A stretch of 64,000 nt of DNA from Gammaproteobacteria bacterium. GTDB taxonomy: Bacteria; Pseudomonadota; Gammaproteobacteria; Pseudomonadales; Pseudohongiellaceae. Below are positions 37,201-45,599 of this stretch, one piece after another. The notes under the pieces are model-generated. The model had not been told where the DNA came from, did no database searches, and was given only the letters and a program-made list of their open reading frames with translations. Location: contig DUBM01000014.1 in NCBI GenBank assembly GCA_012960305.1, forward strand, positions 186,001 to 250,000. Direction: 5' to 3'. A program made the position numbers and the translations under genes. How positions within the stretch are numbered: the first letter of the stretch is position 1; each line of letters opens with the position of its first letter.

Positions 37201-37568
37201 AATGGTTTACTCCTTATTATTATCCGTTGCGATTTATATCAGACCTGATTAGCTTAGCCCACACTCTTTTTTCTTGCTAGACAGAATTCCAAGTAATACG
37301 CTCGTTTTTGAAAATTATTACTATCTGCCCATTCATAAGACCAGCCAATGACTAACTGTGCGACCACGATCTCACAGGTTTAGCTATAACATGATCTTCT
37401 AAGTAACATTGAAGTTCACTTAATAACAAAAATTACTGATTTTAAGGAACGCATAAATTTTAAATTCGATTAATTTGAACTAAAAAACAAAAACTATTAT
37501 CTTTTAGAAATAGTAATATTTTTAATTTCAGTAAATCCATCCAGTATTAATTAGATAAAACCTAACCA
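37201..37568. other. AT-rich intergenic region
   Basis: 368 bp between the cupin and the TonB receptor genes on the minus strand. It is very AT-rich with no supported gene. It holds the cupin promoter near 37201-37260. An imperfect ACTATT/AATAGT dyad lies near 37491-37515 downstream of the receptor. Confidence 0.35.
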
Positions 37569-39530
37569 TCAGAGCTGAAGCTTCATACCTCCGTTAATAA
37601 CAAAACCATCAAGCGGGGCAAAAATATCCGCAAAAACTGGGTTAACGCGAGACCCTGAATAAACAGAATCAAAGCGCGTTTGACGCGTATCAGAAAAATT
37701 TTCAAAATTAAGAAAAAATGAGAAATTTTCTTTAAATAATTTTTCTATCATTAAACCAAATACCCAGAAGTCTCTACTTTTACTTCCGTCGTTCAATAAC
37801 TGTTGGCCATAATAATATGCTTCGACCCCAATTCTGATATCGTCTTCTCTTTCATAGACAAATACATTATTGATTCGATCTTTAGGCATCAAAGTAATAC
37901 TGTTGACTTCGATAGCTCCATGTTCTTGTACATCAGCATGGGTATAGCCAAAAACATATTTAAAATCATTCCATCTCCAGACTGCACTAATTTCTGAGCC
38001 TTGAGTATCTAAATAGTCATCCGGCTGTCGGTAAGCAAATTGCTTAGGATAAAATTCTATTAACCTTATAGGGTCTTCTACCCGGGTATAAAAAAGTAAT
38101 AAATTAAGATCTAATGACAGACCATTACCAAATTCGAAAGTTTGATTTATATCAATATTAAGCCCGGCGGACGTCTCTGCATCCAATAGCTTTGAATCTA
38201 TAGGCATCAGTCCGCGAAACTGAATCATTTCAGCCTCCTCACTGAAAGGCGTAGGCTCTTTGTACCCTAGCCCGCCGCCAAAGCGCAGAGAAGTTTGAGC
38301 AGAAGGTTTGTAAAGCAGAGAGACCCTCGGAAGTAAAAAATCCCCATAGTCAGCTGTTGAATCGACACGCAAACCACTTTCAATAACCCATTGGTCACTA
38401 AAGGCAAAAGTACCTTGAAAAAATGCACCCATAGTCTGACTATTAAAGTCCAGTGCTAAGTCTACTACCAAAGGTCTCGAAAACTCATCATGATCAAAAT
38501 CTTCAGTCCACAAATTGAGTCCAGCAACCCATTCCAAGGCCTCGGATGCCCCCAGAATATGGACCTCACTAAAGCTTGATACTTGTGTACCGGCAAAGGA
38601 AAACTCTGGCACATTAAGATCTCTTTGATAATGATTTATACTGTTTCGAAAGACAAATTCATTGCCAGATAGCCATTGAGAGGAGTATTCAATTTGTGTT
38701 GATATACGTTCAGTTGAACTCTTTTCAAAATAAGCTGGGCTAATACGATTACCCTTAATGTAACCCATATCGCCACCAATACGATCTTCAACAACTGCGT
38801 TAATCCCAAATCTCAATTCACTGTTAGGTCCTTCGAGAAACAGGCGAGGGCTAAATGTCCAACGTTCGAATTTGGGAATCGCACTGAAACCGTTATCCGC
38901 TGGATCATAAGCATTGCTCTTGTTATATGAAGTAAATAAGCTCGTGCCCACACTCTGACCCATCGAAGAAAAGAAACCGCTCGCATCAATACCTCCGGCG
39001 GAAGTTGCATTTAACAATAATGAGCGCTCAGGCTCTGTCCCAGGCTTTTTGGTGATGAGGTTAACGAGTCCAGCTATCGCTCCACCACCATACAAAGTTG
39101 AACTCGAACCTTTTATCAACTCTACCTGTTGCAAGTCTAGCGGCGCTATCTGCAATAACCCCAGGCCTCCAGAGAAGCCACCATAGAGGGGCATGCCATC
39201 ACGTAAAATTTGTGTATATTTACCATTAAGTCCTTGAATTCGAATACTGGAATTAAAACTAGTTGCAGACGTCTGTTGTATATGAATACCCGTGGTTTCA
39301 TTTAGCAACATACGAATGTCACCAGGTTTCATATTAGCTTTTTCATTGATTTCCTCAATGCCTAACACTTCAACTCTGGTAGGTTGTTGTTCAAAGCTGC
39401 GGCGATTTCGAGTAGAAGCGATAACAATTTCTTCTAGATCATACTCCGACTCACTATCCTGTGCTTTTATAAATGAAGAGAATGTGATTGTGGGAAGTAC
39501 AATACAAAAGGACAACCAAAAATATTTCAT
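37569..39530 (-). CDS. TonB-dependent outer-membrane receptor
   Basis: A 653-aa protein with a signal peptide (to about IKAQ), then a TonB-box-like segment LEEIVIAST and a plug domain with IRMLLNETTGIHIQQ, IRIQGLNGKYTQILRDGMPLYGG and ELIKGSSSTLYGGGAIAGLVN. The remainder is a 22-strand barrel with alternating aromatic residues. The plug resembles vitamin B12/siderophore-type receptors. The C-terminus ends in Leu rather than the usual Phe. The ligand is unknown. The neighbouring amidohydrolase and second receptor suggest an organic nutrient. Confidence 0.85.
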   Translation of the reverse strand: MKYFWLSFCIVLPTITFSSFIKAQDSESEYDLEEIVIASTRNRRSFEQQPTRVEVLGIEEINEKANMKPGDIRMLLNETTGIHIQQTSATSFNSSIRIQGLNGKYTQILRDGMPLYGGFSGGLGLLQIAPLDLQQVELIKGSSSTLYGGGAIAGLVNLITKKPGTEPERSLLLNATSAGGIDASGFFSSMGQSVGTSLFTSYNKSNAYDPADNGFSAIPKFERWTFSPRLFLEGPNSELRFGINAVVEDRIGGDMGYIKGNRISPAYFEKSSTERISTQIEYSSQWLSGNEFVFRNSINHYQRDLNVPEFSFAGTQVSSFSEVHILGASEALEWVAGLNLWTEDFDHDEFSRPLVVDLALDFNSQTMGAFFQGTFAFSDQWVIESGLRVDSTADYGDFLLPRVSLLYKPSAQTSLRFGGGLGYKEPTPFSEEAEMIQFRGLMPIDSKLLDAETSAGLNIDINQTFEFGNGLSLDLNLLLFYTRVEDPIRLIEFYPKQFAYRQPDDYLDTQGSEISAVWRWNDFKYVFGYTHADVQEHGAIEVNSITLMPKDRINNVFVYEREDDIRIGVEAYYYGQQLLNDGSKSRDFWVFGLMIEKLFKENFSFFLNFENFSDTRQTRFDSVYSGSRVNPVFADIFAPLDGFVINGGMKLQL

Positions 39531-39686
39531 TTGAATTAAAATCTGCTTTTTGTATTTGTAAATTTTTTAAATGGGGTTAAAAATTAAACATATGGTGAGC
39601 ATACTTTCTGCCTCTATGCTTAATTAATATAATAATTGATCTACTATTATAGCTAAATTTATTGAAAATCGCCCGCGAAATCAGTA

Positions 39687-41039
39687 TTAGATATTGGGCC
39701 AAGGGAATAAGTCTACTGGCGGGACGTCTAGGTTAATTTCAACCCCTCGCGCCATAACATAGCTCGGTTGCAGCAGAGCTGAGATGTCTTCTAAAGGATT
39801 GCGGCTGGCGGCAATAATATCAGCATCCTTGCCTGCTTCGATTGTGCCGGTAATATCGGTTATGCCAATAAGTTCGGCTGCATTTACCGTTGCAGAAACA
39901 AGAATTGCTCGTTCAGGCATTCCTGCTTCATTCATTAACACTGCCTCATAAGCATTAGTCCCGTGGTCGTTAACGCCTGCGTCAGTGCCAAAAGCAATCT
40001 TGACGCCTTTTTCATAGGCAGTCCTGAGCGCAGTTTTCATGATGGGTCCAACTTCCAAAGCTTTCTGTCGTACTTCAGGTGTATAGAAATCAGGACGTTC
40101 GGTTGCGATTCGCTCGACTGTATGGCCAGCAATCAAAGTGGGAACCAAATAGGCACCGGTAGCAACGAACAAATCTGCAGTCTCTGCATCAAGATAGGAA
40201 CCATGTTCAATTGAATCAACTCCTGCACGTAATGCCGCCTCCATGCCAATTTTTCCATGAGCATGAGCAGCCACTTTCCGGCCCATTGCATGAGCAGCCT
40301 CCACCAAGGCGATCTGTTCGTCATCAGTAAATTGTTGCCCGGTACCAGTTGCCGTCATACTCAGTACACCACCGGTGGCAACATACTTAATGTGGTCCGC
40401 ACCAAACTTCACCTGTGTTCGCACTGCTTTGCGACACTCAGCAACTCCATCACAAACGCCCGAATGGGGATGAGGAAATATATCATCACGGAACCCACCA
40501 CCATCACCGTGGCCTCCAGTTGGTGTAATTCCTTGACCAGAGGCTCTTATCCGCGGCCCCATAACGACACCTTGATTGATCGCATCCCGCAGAGCGAAGA
40601 TGGCATTTCTGGAACCACCCACATTCCTGATTGTAGTAAATCCCGCCCGCAGTGTCCTCATGCTGTACTCTACACCCATTAGAGCGCTTAGTTCGGAAGA
40701 ACGAGTAACCCGTATCTCTCGGCGGTTTGGTTCTTGCTGACTAAGAATATGAGTATGGGAGTCGATTAACCCAGACATGACGAATTGGCCTTTTAAGTCA
40801 ATTACTCTCGCGCTAGCAGTACCGCTAATCTGACCTGGTTCGACATAGCCATCGCGCACTTCAATAATTAAATTATTTCTGACGATAATACTTTGTTCGG
40901 TCCGCACTTCTTCACGAGCATCTGCCAATAAGGTTCCCGCATGAATTATTTTCCATTCATCGGATACTTGCGCCAACAAATTGGAACCGAGCACAATTGT
41001 GAGAATTGCAGTAAATAAAGTTAGGAATTTTCTTATCAT
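39687..41039 (-). CDS. Exported amidohydrolase (Xaa-Pro dipeptidase/imidazolonepropionase-like)
   Basis: A 450-aa amidohydrolase with a signal peptide (to about LLAQ). Metal centre: DSHTHI (HxH), the Lys in ADHIKYVATGG that is carboxylated in this subgroup, KVAAHAHG, DSIEHGSYLD and AFGTDAGVNDHG. This set fits the Sgx9260/prolidase-type amidohydrolases that cleave N-acyl or Xaa-Pro bonds. It lies between two TonB receptor genes on the same strand, suggesting hydrolysis in the periplasm of what they import. It is a distant relative of 23649-25025. Confidence 0.82.
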   Translation of the reverse strand: MIRKFLTLFTAILTIVLGSNLLAQVSDEWKIIHAGTLLADAREEVRTEQSIIVRNNLIIEVRDGYVEPGQISGTASARVIDLKGQFVMSGLIDSHTHILSQQEPNRREIRVTRSSELSALMGVEYSMRTLRAGFTTIRNVGGSRNAIFALRDAINQGVVMGPRIRASGQGITPTGGHGDGGGFRDDIFPHPHSGVCDGVAECRKAVRTQVKFGADHIKYVATGGVLSMTATGTGQQFTDDEQIALVEAAHAMGRKVAAHAHGKIGMEAALRAGVDSIEHGSYLDAETADLFVATGAYLVPTLIAGHTVERIATERPDFYTPEVRQKALEVGPIMKTALRTAYEKGVKIAFGTDAGVNDHGTNAYEAVLMNEAGMPERAILVSATVNAAELIGITDITGTIEAGKDADIIAASRNPLEDISALLQPSYVMARGVEINLDVPPVDLFPWPNI

Positions 41040-41103
41040 GATTTTCTCGCTTATCGCATTCTTCTATTGAAGATTTTCATATAATTTTGTTTGTTCGAAT
41101 ATT

Positions 41104-43194
41104 CTAAAATGTTGCTTGTAGACTCAATACATAATCAGGATGAATTCGCCAATCTTGAAAATCTATTCTGTTGATAACACCGTCCGCAATATTGCCGTCA
41201 TAAAATGTTTTATTAAAAGTCCGACCATCATCATTCAGAAAATGCGCTCCAGCAAAACGGACTTTTACACTCGGCGTGAAATTGTACTCTACAAATGCAG
41301 TGCCCAAGTGAATTTCGAAGTCTGTGACCTCAAATAATGACACATCTTGGCGTAGCCATCCGCTGCGCCGATGGGCATTGAATCCATACGCCAGATTTGT
41401 ACCCTCAACATCATGACGGTAACTAATTTGGAAGTAATCGGGAGTCGAAAATCTAAGCCTGCGCTTTGCTCCAGTGAAGGGATCGTTTATCTCTGACTCT
41501 TCATGGGTATACGAGAAAGTTAATACCGCGGATGGCAGTCCAATAAAACCAAAACGCGTATTAAGATTAACTTCAAGATTTTTTCTCCAGCCGGAACCAA
41601 TATTCCCAATGCCAGAGTCATCGGTATCGATCAATATTTTATCAATATGATCAGAAACATCTTCATACAAAGCCTTTAACTCAATTGAGCCAGCATCATT
41701 AACAAATCGATGCTCATAGCCAAGTGACAGCGACCAGCTCGATTCTGGCTCGAGGGTTGGGTTCCCGAAGTTAATCGTATCATCATCGATATTGCGGCTA
41801 GCAATAAAGTCATTAAGGTTTAGCTGACTTACCGTGCGCTCTGCCAACAACCTGACCTGATCAGCTAGAGTCAAATCGTAACGAAGTTCTACCCGCGGTT
41901 TTAGATAGCGAAAACTACGCTTATTGGCTTGACCTTCACGGTCTTGAAAAATTGTTGAGTATTCTTCAGTCAATGCTGATTGCAGGCTGAGTTTTTGAGT
42001 CAAGAGAATGCTATGAGTAATAAATAGCTCATAACGATCTTCTTCGACGATGGCATTTTGCAACGGATCATTATTAAAGGCAAAGGTTCTATCCAGCGTA
42101 TTGAAAGCAGCTTCGGCGCCGTATTCTAAGGTATGTCTACCAATTACACTGGTCATGGCGGAGCGCATAATGGTTTCGCCTTCATCATAATCGGCAAAAC
42201 TGGAAAACAAGCGCGACGTTAGGTTGTTCCCAGTGATATCTTGAATGATTTCATCATCGTTTTCAGTTCGGTTCACTACGAACATAGTTTTTAGCCGACC
42301 AAGATCACGAATTTCGAACTCGAAGTCACCGCCAAATTCAAATTCCTGATTAACACGATCTATGTCACCCACCTCTATTGCATTGGGGGTTCGAACACCG
42401 CCGGCTCCGATCAAAAACTGATCCTCGTGCCGATCATGCAAATTTTCGTTATCAGAATAAAGCCCATTCAATTGCAGAATGGCGCCATTTTGAAATTCAT
42501 AGCCGACAGTACCGGTGATTATATGATTAGCACGGGTTTGTGCATCAAATAGAGATCGAAATTCTCGGTGTGTTCGATCAGCATTCAAGATATCTTCATC
42601 AACGAGGTTAAGACGAGGACGAGTCTCATACTGATAACTAAGCCCAAATTCTAATGGTCCACGATTAGCATTATAAGAAGCAAGAACTCCCGGTTCCGTC
42701 GACATGCCGTCGACATCAGTGACACCCACTTCCAATAAACTTGAAGAAGAATTTTCTGCGCCTTCTTGCAGGATCACATTGTAAATGATTCCTTCATTAC
42801 GGATATCAAGACCTTCGGCATTACCGCGAATTAGTTCAATGCGTTCCACCTGCGTTGCCTGAATTCGCGCAAGTGCGGTAGACATATTATTGATCTTGCC
42901 AGACATCCGGCGCCCATTAATCAACACCTGCGCAGCTGAAGCTCCAAATCCACGGTTGTTGTTTTCCCTCTGTCCACCACGTCGGCGAAGAATAGTTTCG
43001 CCTCCGGGTATGTTACGAATCATGTCTGCTAGAGTGACAGCATTGTATGGAGCAAAATAGCCCAATTCATAAATTACAGTGGATTCGTTCTGTTCCTGTG
43101 CGACCAACGGTACTGTCAACCCTAGTAATAAAACCAAGAAACCAGCCTTAGTAGACAGAAACGGTGAAAAGGAGATTATTTTATTAGTATTCAT
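41104..43194 (-). CDS. TonB-dependent receptor (atypical plug)
   Basis: A 696-aa outer-membrane protein with a signal peptide (to about PLVAQ). The plug contains TLADMIRNIPGGETILRRRGGQ, VLINGRRMSGK and VERIELIRGNAEGLDIRNEG, a subtype that lacks the GxxSxxYG pattern of classical receptors. The barrel shows many paired aromatic strands and ends in LSLQATF with the terminal Phe needed for BAM recognition. It lies 64 bp upstream of the amidohydrolase on the same strand. The ligand is unknown. Confidence 0.82.
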   Translation of the reverse strand: MNTNKIISFSPFLSTKAGFLVLLLGLTVPLVAQEQNESTVIYELGYFAPYNAVTLADMIRNIPGGETILRRRGGQRENNNRGFGASAAQVLINGRRMSGKINNMSTALARIQATQVERIELIRGNAEGLDIRNEGIIYNVILQEGAENSSSSLLEVGVTDVDGMSTEPGVLASYNANRGPLEFGLSYQYETRPRLNLVDEDILNADRTHREFRSLFDAQTRANHIITGTVGYEFQNGAILQLNGLYSDNENLHDRHEDQFLIGAGGVRTPNAIEVGDIDRVNQEFEFGGDFEFEIRDLGRLKTMFVVNRTENDDEIIQDITGNNLTSRLFSSFADYDEGETIMRSAMTSVIGRHTLEYGAEAAFNTLDRTFAFNNDPLQNAIVEEDRYELFITHSILLTQKLSLQSALTEEYSTIFQDREGQANKRSFRYLKPRVELRYDLTLADQVRLLAERTVSQLNLNDFIASRNIDDDTINFGNPTLEPESSWSLSLGYEHRFVNDAGSIELKALYEDVSDHIDKILIDTDDSGIGNIGSGWRKNLEVNLNTRFGFIGLPSAVLTFSYTHEESEINDPFTGAKRRLRFSTPDYFQISYRHDVEGTNLAYGFNAHRRSGWLRQDVSLFEVTDFEIHLGTAFVEYNFTPSVKVRFAGAHFLNDDGRTFNKTFYDGNIADGVINRIDFQDWRIHPDYVLSLQATF

Positions 43195-43489
43195 GTAAGA
43201 AGAAAACGTAGTGAGGTAGCGCAGAAATAAGGCCGGGGGTCGACTGCAGACATTGAAATCTACTCGCTATAATTAATGGCCTGATCTCAGGAACTGGGAG
43301 TATCTTATCGAAGAGGTATATGATTGGAAACCAAATGCCATGATTTGTTACTTCTGCAAGCTCTAATATTCAACTCGATTTCACTCGACCCTCATTGGAC
43401 TCTCACTGGACAACTAGCCATGACACAGATAGTTTACCTCATCCACTATTAATCAGCGTGCCATATAAGAAATCTAACCGGAGAATAGT

Positions 43490-44704
43490 ATGACTCAGCG
43501 ACGAAAGTTTCTTAAGTTTTTAGCAGCTAGCCCATTGCTCGCCAATTATTCAGCTTTCGCACAGGAAGTAGAAGAGACTCTAGGCCAACGACTTACCGAC
43601 CCTTCAGAGGTTATCAATGTCTTCGAAATGGAGGCCATTGCAAGAGAAAAAATACCGCCTGCACATTTTGGTTATCTGGCTACTGGTGTTGACTCCGATA
43701 CTACTTTACGGGCAAATCGCGCGGGCTTCTCTCGTTTTCAAATTAAGCCAAGAAGACTAGTAGACGTCAGCCAGATAGACACTTCAGTTAATGTATTAGG
43801 GACGGAAGCGAGCTCTCCGATTTTCCTCTGCCCAGTAGGAAGCCAAGGTGCTTATCACGTGGATGCAGAATTGGGTACGGCTAGGGCAGCTGCCGCTAAG
43901 GGTCATCACATGATCCTTTCCACCCAAGCATCAACACCCATAGAAGCAGTTGTTGAAGCACGAGACGCACCGATTTGGCACCAGCTTTATGCTACTAATC
44001 GCTGGGAAAATACAGTTGCAATGCTACAAAGAGCTGAAGCTGCAGGCTGCAGTGCAGTTTGTTTGACCATCGACTTACCGGGTGGAAGAAATACAGAGAC
44101 ACAACAGTTGCTTATGCGGGAAGACACCCGCAATTGTTCTTCTTGCCATACAGGTCAGGCTAAACCTATGCTTGACGGTCTGAATACGCGAGGAGGTATG
44201 AGCCTCTCTGATCCGTCTATGACTTGGGATGTTATTGGCCGCATGAAAGAGGTCACTAATATGAATGTCATTATAAAAGGCATTGAAGTTGGAGCAGATG
44301 CAGCGTTAGCAGTTCAACACGGAGCCGATGGAATCGTAGTCTCTAATCATGGCGGCCGAGCAGTAGAAACCGGCCTTGGAACAATTGAGTGTTTGCCAGA
44401 AATAGTCACCGCCGTGGATAGTCGCATCCCTATCGTCATCGATGGTGGTTTTCGTCGGGGAACAGATATTTATAAAGCTTTAGCTATGGGCGCCTCAGCA
44501 GTCGGTATAGGCAGACCCTATTGCTTCGGCTTGGGAGCGTTCGGACAGGCTGGTGTTGAAAGAGTATTGGACCTACTGAACAGAGAATTGCAAATCACGA
44601 TGCGTGGCTGTGGCACGCCCACGATCACATCAATTGGTCCGGACTACGTTCAAGATGCCGGCCACCGGGTTTTACGGGGCCGACTTGGTAGAGAGATATT
44701 TTAA
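43490..44704 (+). CDS. Tat-exported FMN-dependent alpha-hydroxy-acid dehydrogenase with a CxxCH motif
   Basis: A 404-aa protein of the lactate/glycolate oxidase family. The N-terminal QRRKFLKFLAAS is a twin-arginine signal, so the folded flavoprotein should reach the periplasm. The catalytic His287 is in SNHGGRAV; VIIKGIE, IVIDGGFRRGTDIYKAL and GIGRPY form the FMN phosphate region. Between these, Cys216-Ser-Ser-Cys219-His220 forms a heme-c-type motif in the variable loop, which oxidases do not need. It would fit a periplasmic dehydrogenase passing electrons to a heme. GGAG precedes the start. Substrate probably an L-2-hydroxy acid. Confidence 0.82.
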   Translation: MTQRRKFLKFLAASPLLANYSAFAQEVEETLGQRLTDPSEVINVFEMEAIAREKIPPAHFGYLATGVDSDTTLRANRAGFSRFQIKPRRLVDVSQIDTSVNVLGTEASSPIFLCPVGSQGAYHVDAELGTARAAAAKGHHMILSTQASTPIEAVVEARDAPIWHQLYATNRWENTVAMLQRAEAAGCSAVCLTIDLPGGRNTETQQLLMREDTRNCSSCHTGQAKPMLDGLNTRGGMSLSDPSMTWDVIGRMKEVTNMNVIIKGIEVGADAALAVQHGADGIVVSNHGGRAVETGLGTIECLPEIVTAVDSRIPIVIDGGFRRGTDIYKALAMGASAVGIGRPYCFGLGAFGQAGVERVLDLLNRELQITMRGCGTPTITSIGPDYVQDAGHRVLRGRLGREIF

Positions 44705-44789
44705 TGCTGGCGCTAAATGCCTATTGGATCTAATCATACTCGCGCTCAGTATTAGCTCCTTCACCCATACACCATCGTCCAAACAATTG

Positions 44790-45167
44790 TTATCCAGCTA
44801 TCCAAACAATCCAATATTCACTACTGACCAAAATAGACGCTAGGCTTCCAGCTAAAAAATATGCAAATTTTTGTGACGATTTTATTGATTGGGCGGGACA
44901 ACTACTTCCCTGTTCGTATTTTTTTGTTGGATAAAATATTTTCCAACCTGCCAACGCAAAAAACAACATTGTTAATGCGATGATAAACGGTTGCATCGGT
45001 TCTATTACCATTAATCGACTCATCCAAGCACCGCTTATCCCAGTAGCCATTAATGCAAAAGGGCCTAAACAGCAAATACTCGCTGTCGCAGACGCCAGCA
45101 AACCGGCGGTAATGTAGTGGCTCGAACTAATTGTTTTGCTTTCAGATACTTCCAAAAAATACTCCAC
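44790..45167 (-). CDS. merT: MerT-type mercuric ion transport protein
   Basis: About 125 aa with three hydrophobic helices. The first helix carries the vicinal cysteines in SICCLGPFALMATGISGAW, followed by LMVIEPMQPFII, which together match MerT. The cytoplasmic loop has one Cys (SSCPAQ). The start is GTG at 45167. TTG at 45155 is an alternative, preceded by GGAG. It lies 33 bp after merP in the same direction. MerT takes Hg(II) from MerP and passes it inward. No reductase gene (merA) or merR is in the window, so related soft-metal transport is also possible. Confidence 0.78.
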   Translation of the reverse strand: MEYFLEVSESKTISSSHYITAGLLASATASICCLGPFALMATGISGAWMSRLMVIEPMQPFIIALTMLFFALAGWKIFYPTKKYEQGSSCPAQSIKSSQKFAYFLAGSLASILVSSEYWIVWIAG

Positions 45168-45200
45168 TAATTGCCATACAAGAAAAACTTCTTAAGTAAA

Positions 45201-45542
45201 TTAGTTTGATTCTGCAATTTTAATTGATGAGGGGAACCCAACATTCGTTGTTGCAGCGATCATCGCTGCTGTTTCCACCACTGCTGTTGCATAAGTGACG
45301 GTAGCTAGTTTTTCATCCAAGTCTACTTCGACTTGGCTTACACCTTCCAATGCTCTTAGTGAGTTGCGCACGGCAACAACACAACCTGGTCAGGTCATGT
45401 TCTCAACATTTAGCACAATGCGATCTTGCCCTTGTTTCAGCTCTTGCGGCGCATCACCATAGGCGAAACCTCCCAATAACAATAGAAACGCAAACGAACT
45501 TATTTTAATTGCCTTGCTAACAAATAATTTTACCCTATACAT
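45201..45542 (-). CDS. merP: MerP-type periplasmic metal-binding protein, in-frame UGA (probable selenoprotein)
   Basis: A 113-codon frame interrupted by one TGA (45390-45392, codon 51). Reading through it gives a signal peptide (about residues 1-29), then a heavy-metal-associated domain: DRIVLNVENMT-U-PGCVVAVR and LEGVSQVEVDLDEKLATVTY. The TGA falls exactly on the first cysteine of the GMTCxxC motif, and Cys54 is retained. GAGGAG lies upstream of ATG 45542. Codons are intact on both sides, and merT follows. I infer selenocysteine at residue 51 (motif UxxC). A nonsense mutation or sequencing error is the alternative. Gene callers would miss this gene. Confidence 0.75.
45362..45392 (-). promoter_or_regulatory. 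UGA codon and candidate bacterial SECIS hairpin in merP
   Basis: After the UGA (45390-45392) come four bases, then the arm GUUGUG (45385-45380). An 11-nt loop with GU follows, then the arm CGCAAC (45368-45363). This gives a 6-bp stem with one G-U wobble, extendable by a further G-U pair. Location immediately downstream and inside the coding region, and a loop containing G, fit bacterial SECIS elements. The stem is modest, so this is supportive rather than decisive. Confidence 0.5.
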
Positions 45543-45599
45543 AAATTACAACTCCTCATACTAATCTTCAATTCTACCTTTATCTTTCTCAAAAGAATT

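Noticed and set aside
45201..45542. Whole-genome reassignment of UGA to a sense codon
   Set aside because: Many intact genes in the window end in TGA (for example the gene ending at 1506, and the minus genes ending at 21620 and 55794), so UGA is a normal stop here.
45201..45542. merP as an ordinary pseudogene
   Set aside because: Kept only as the alternative: there is a single lesion exactly at the metal-binding Cys codon, with a good ribosome binding site, intact flanks and intact merT. A decayed gene would usually show more damage.
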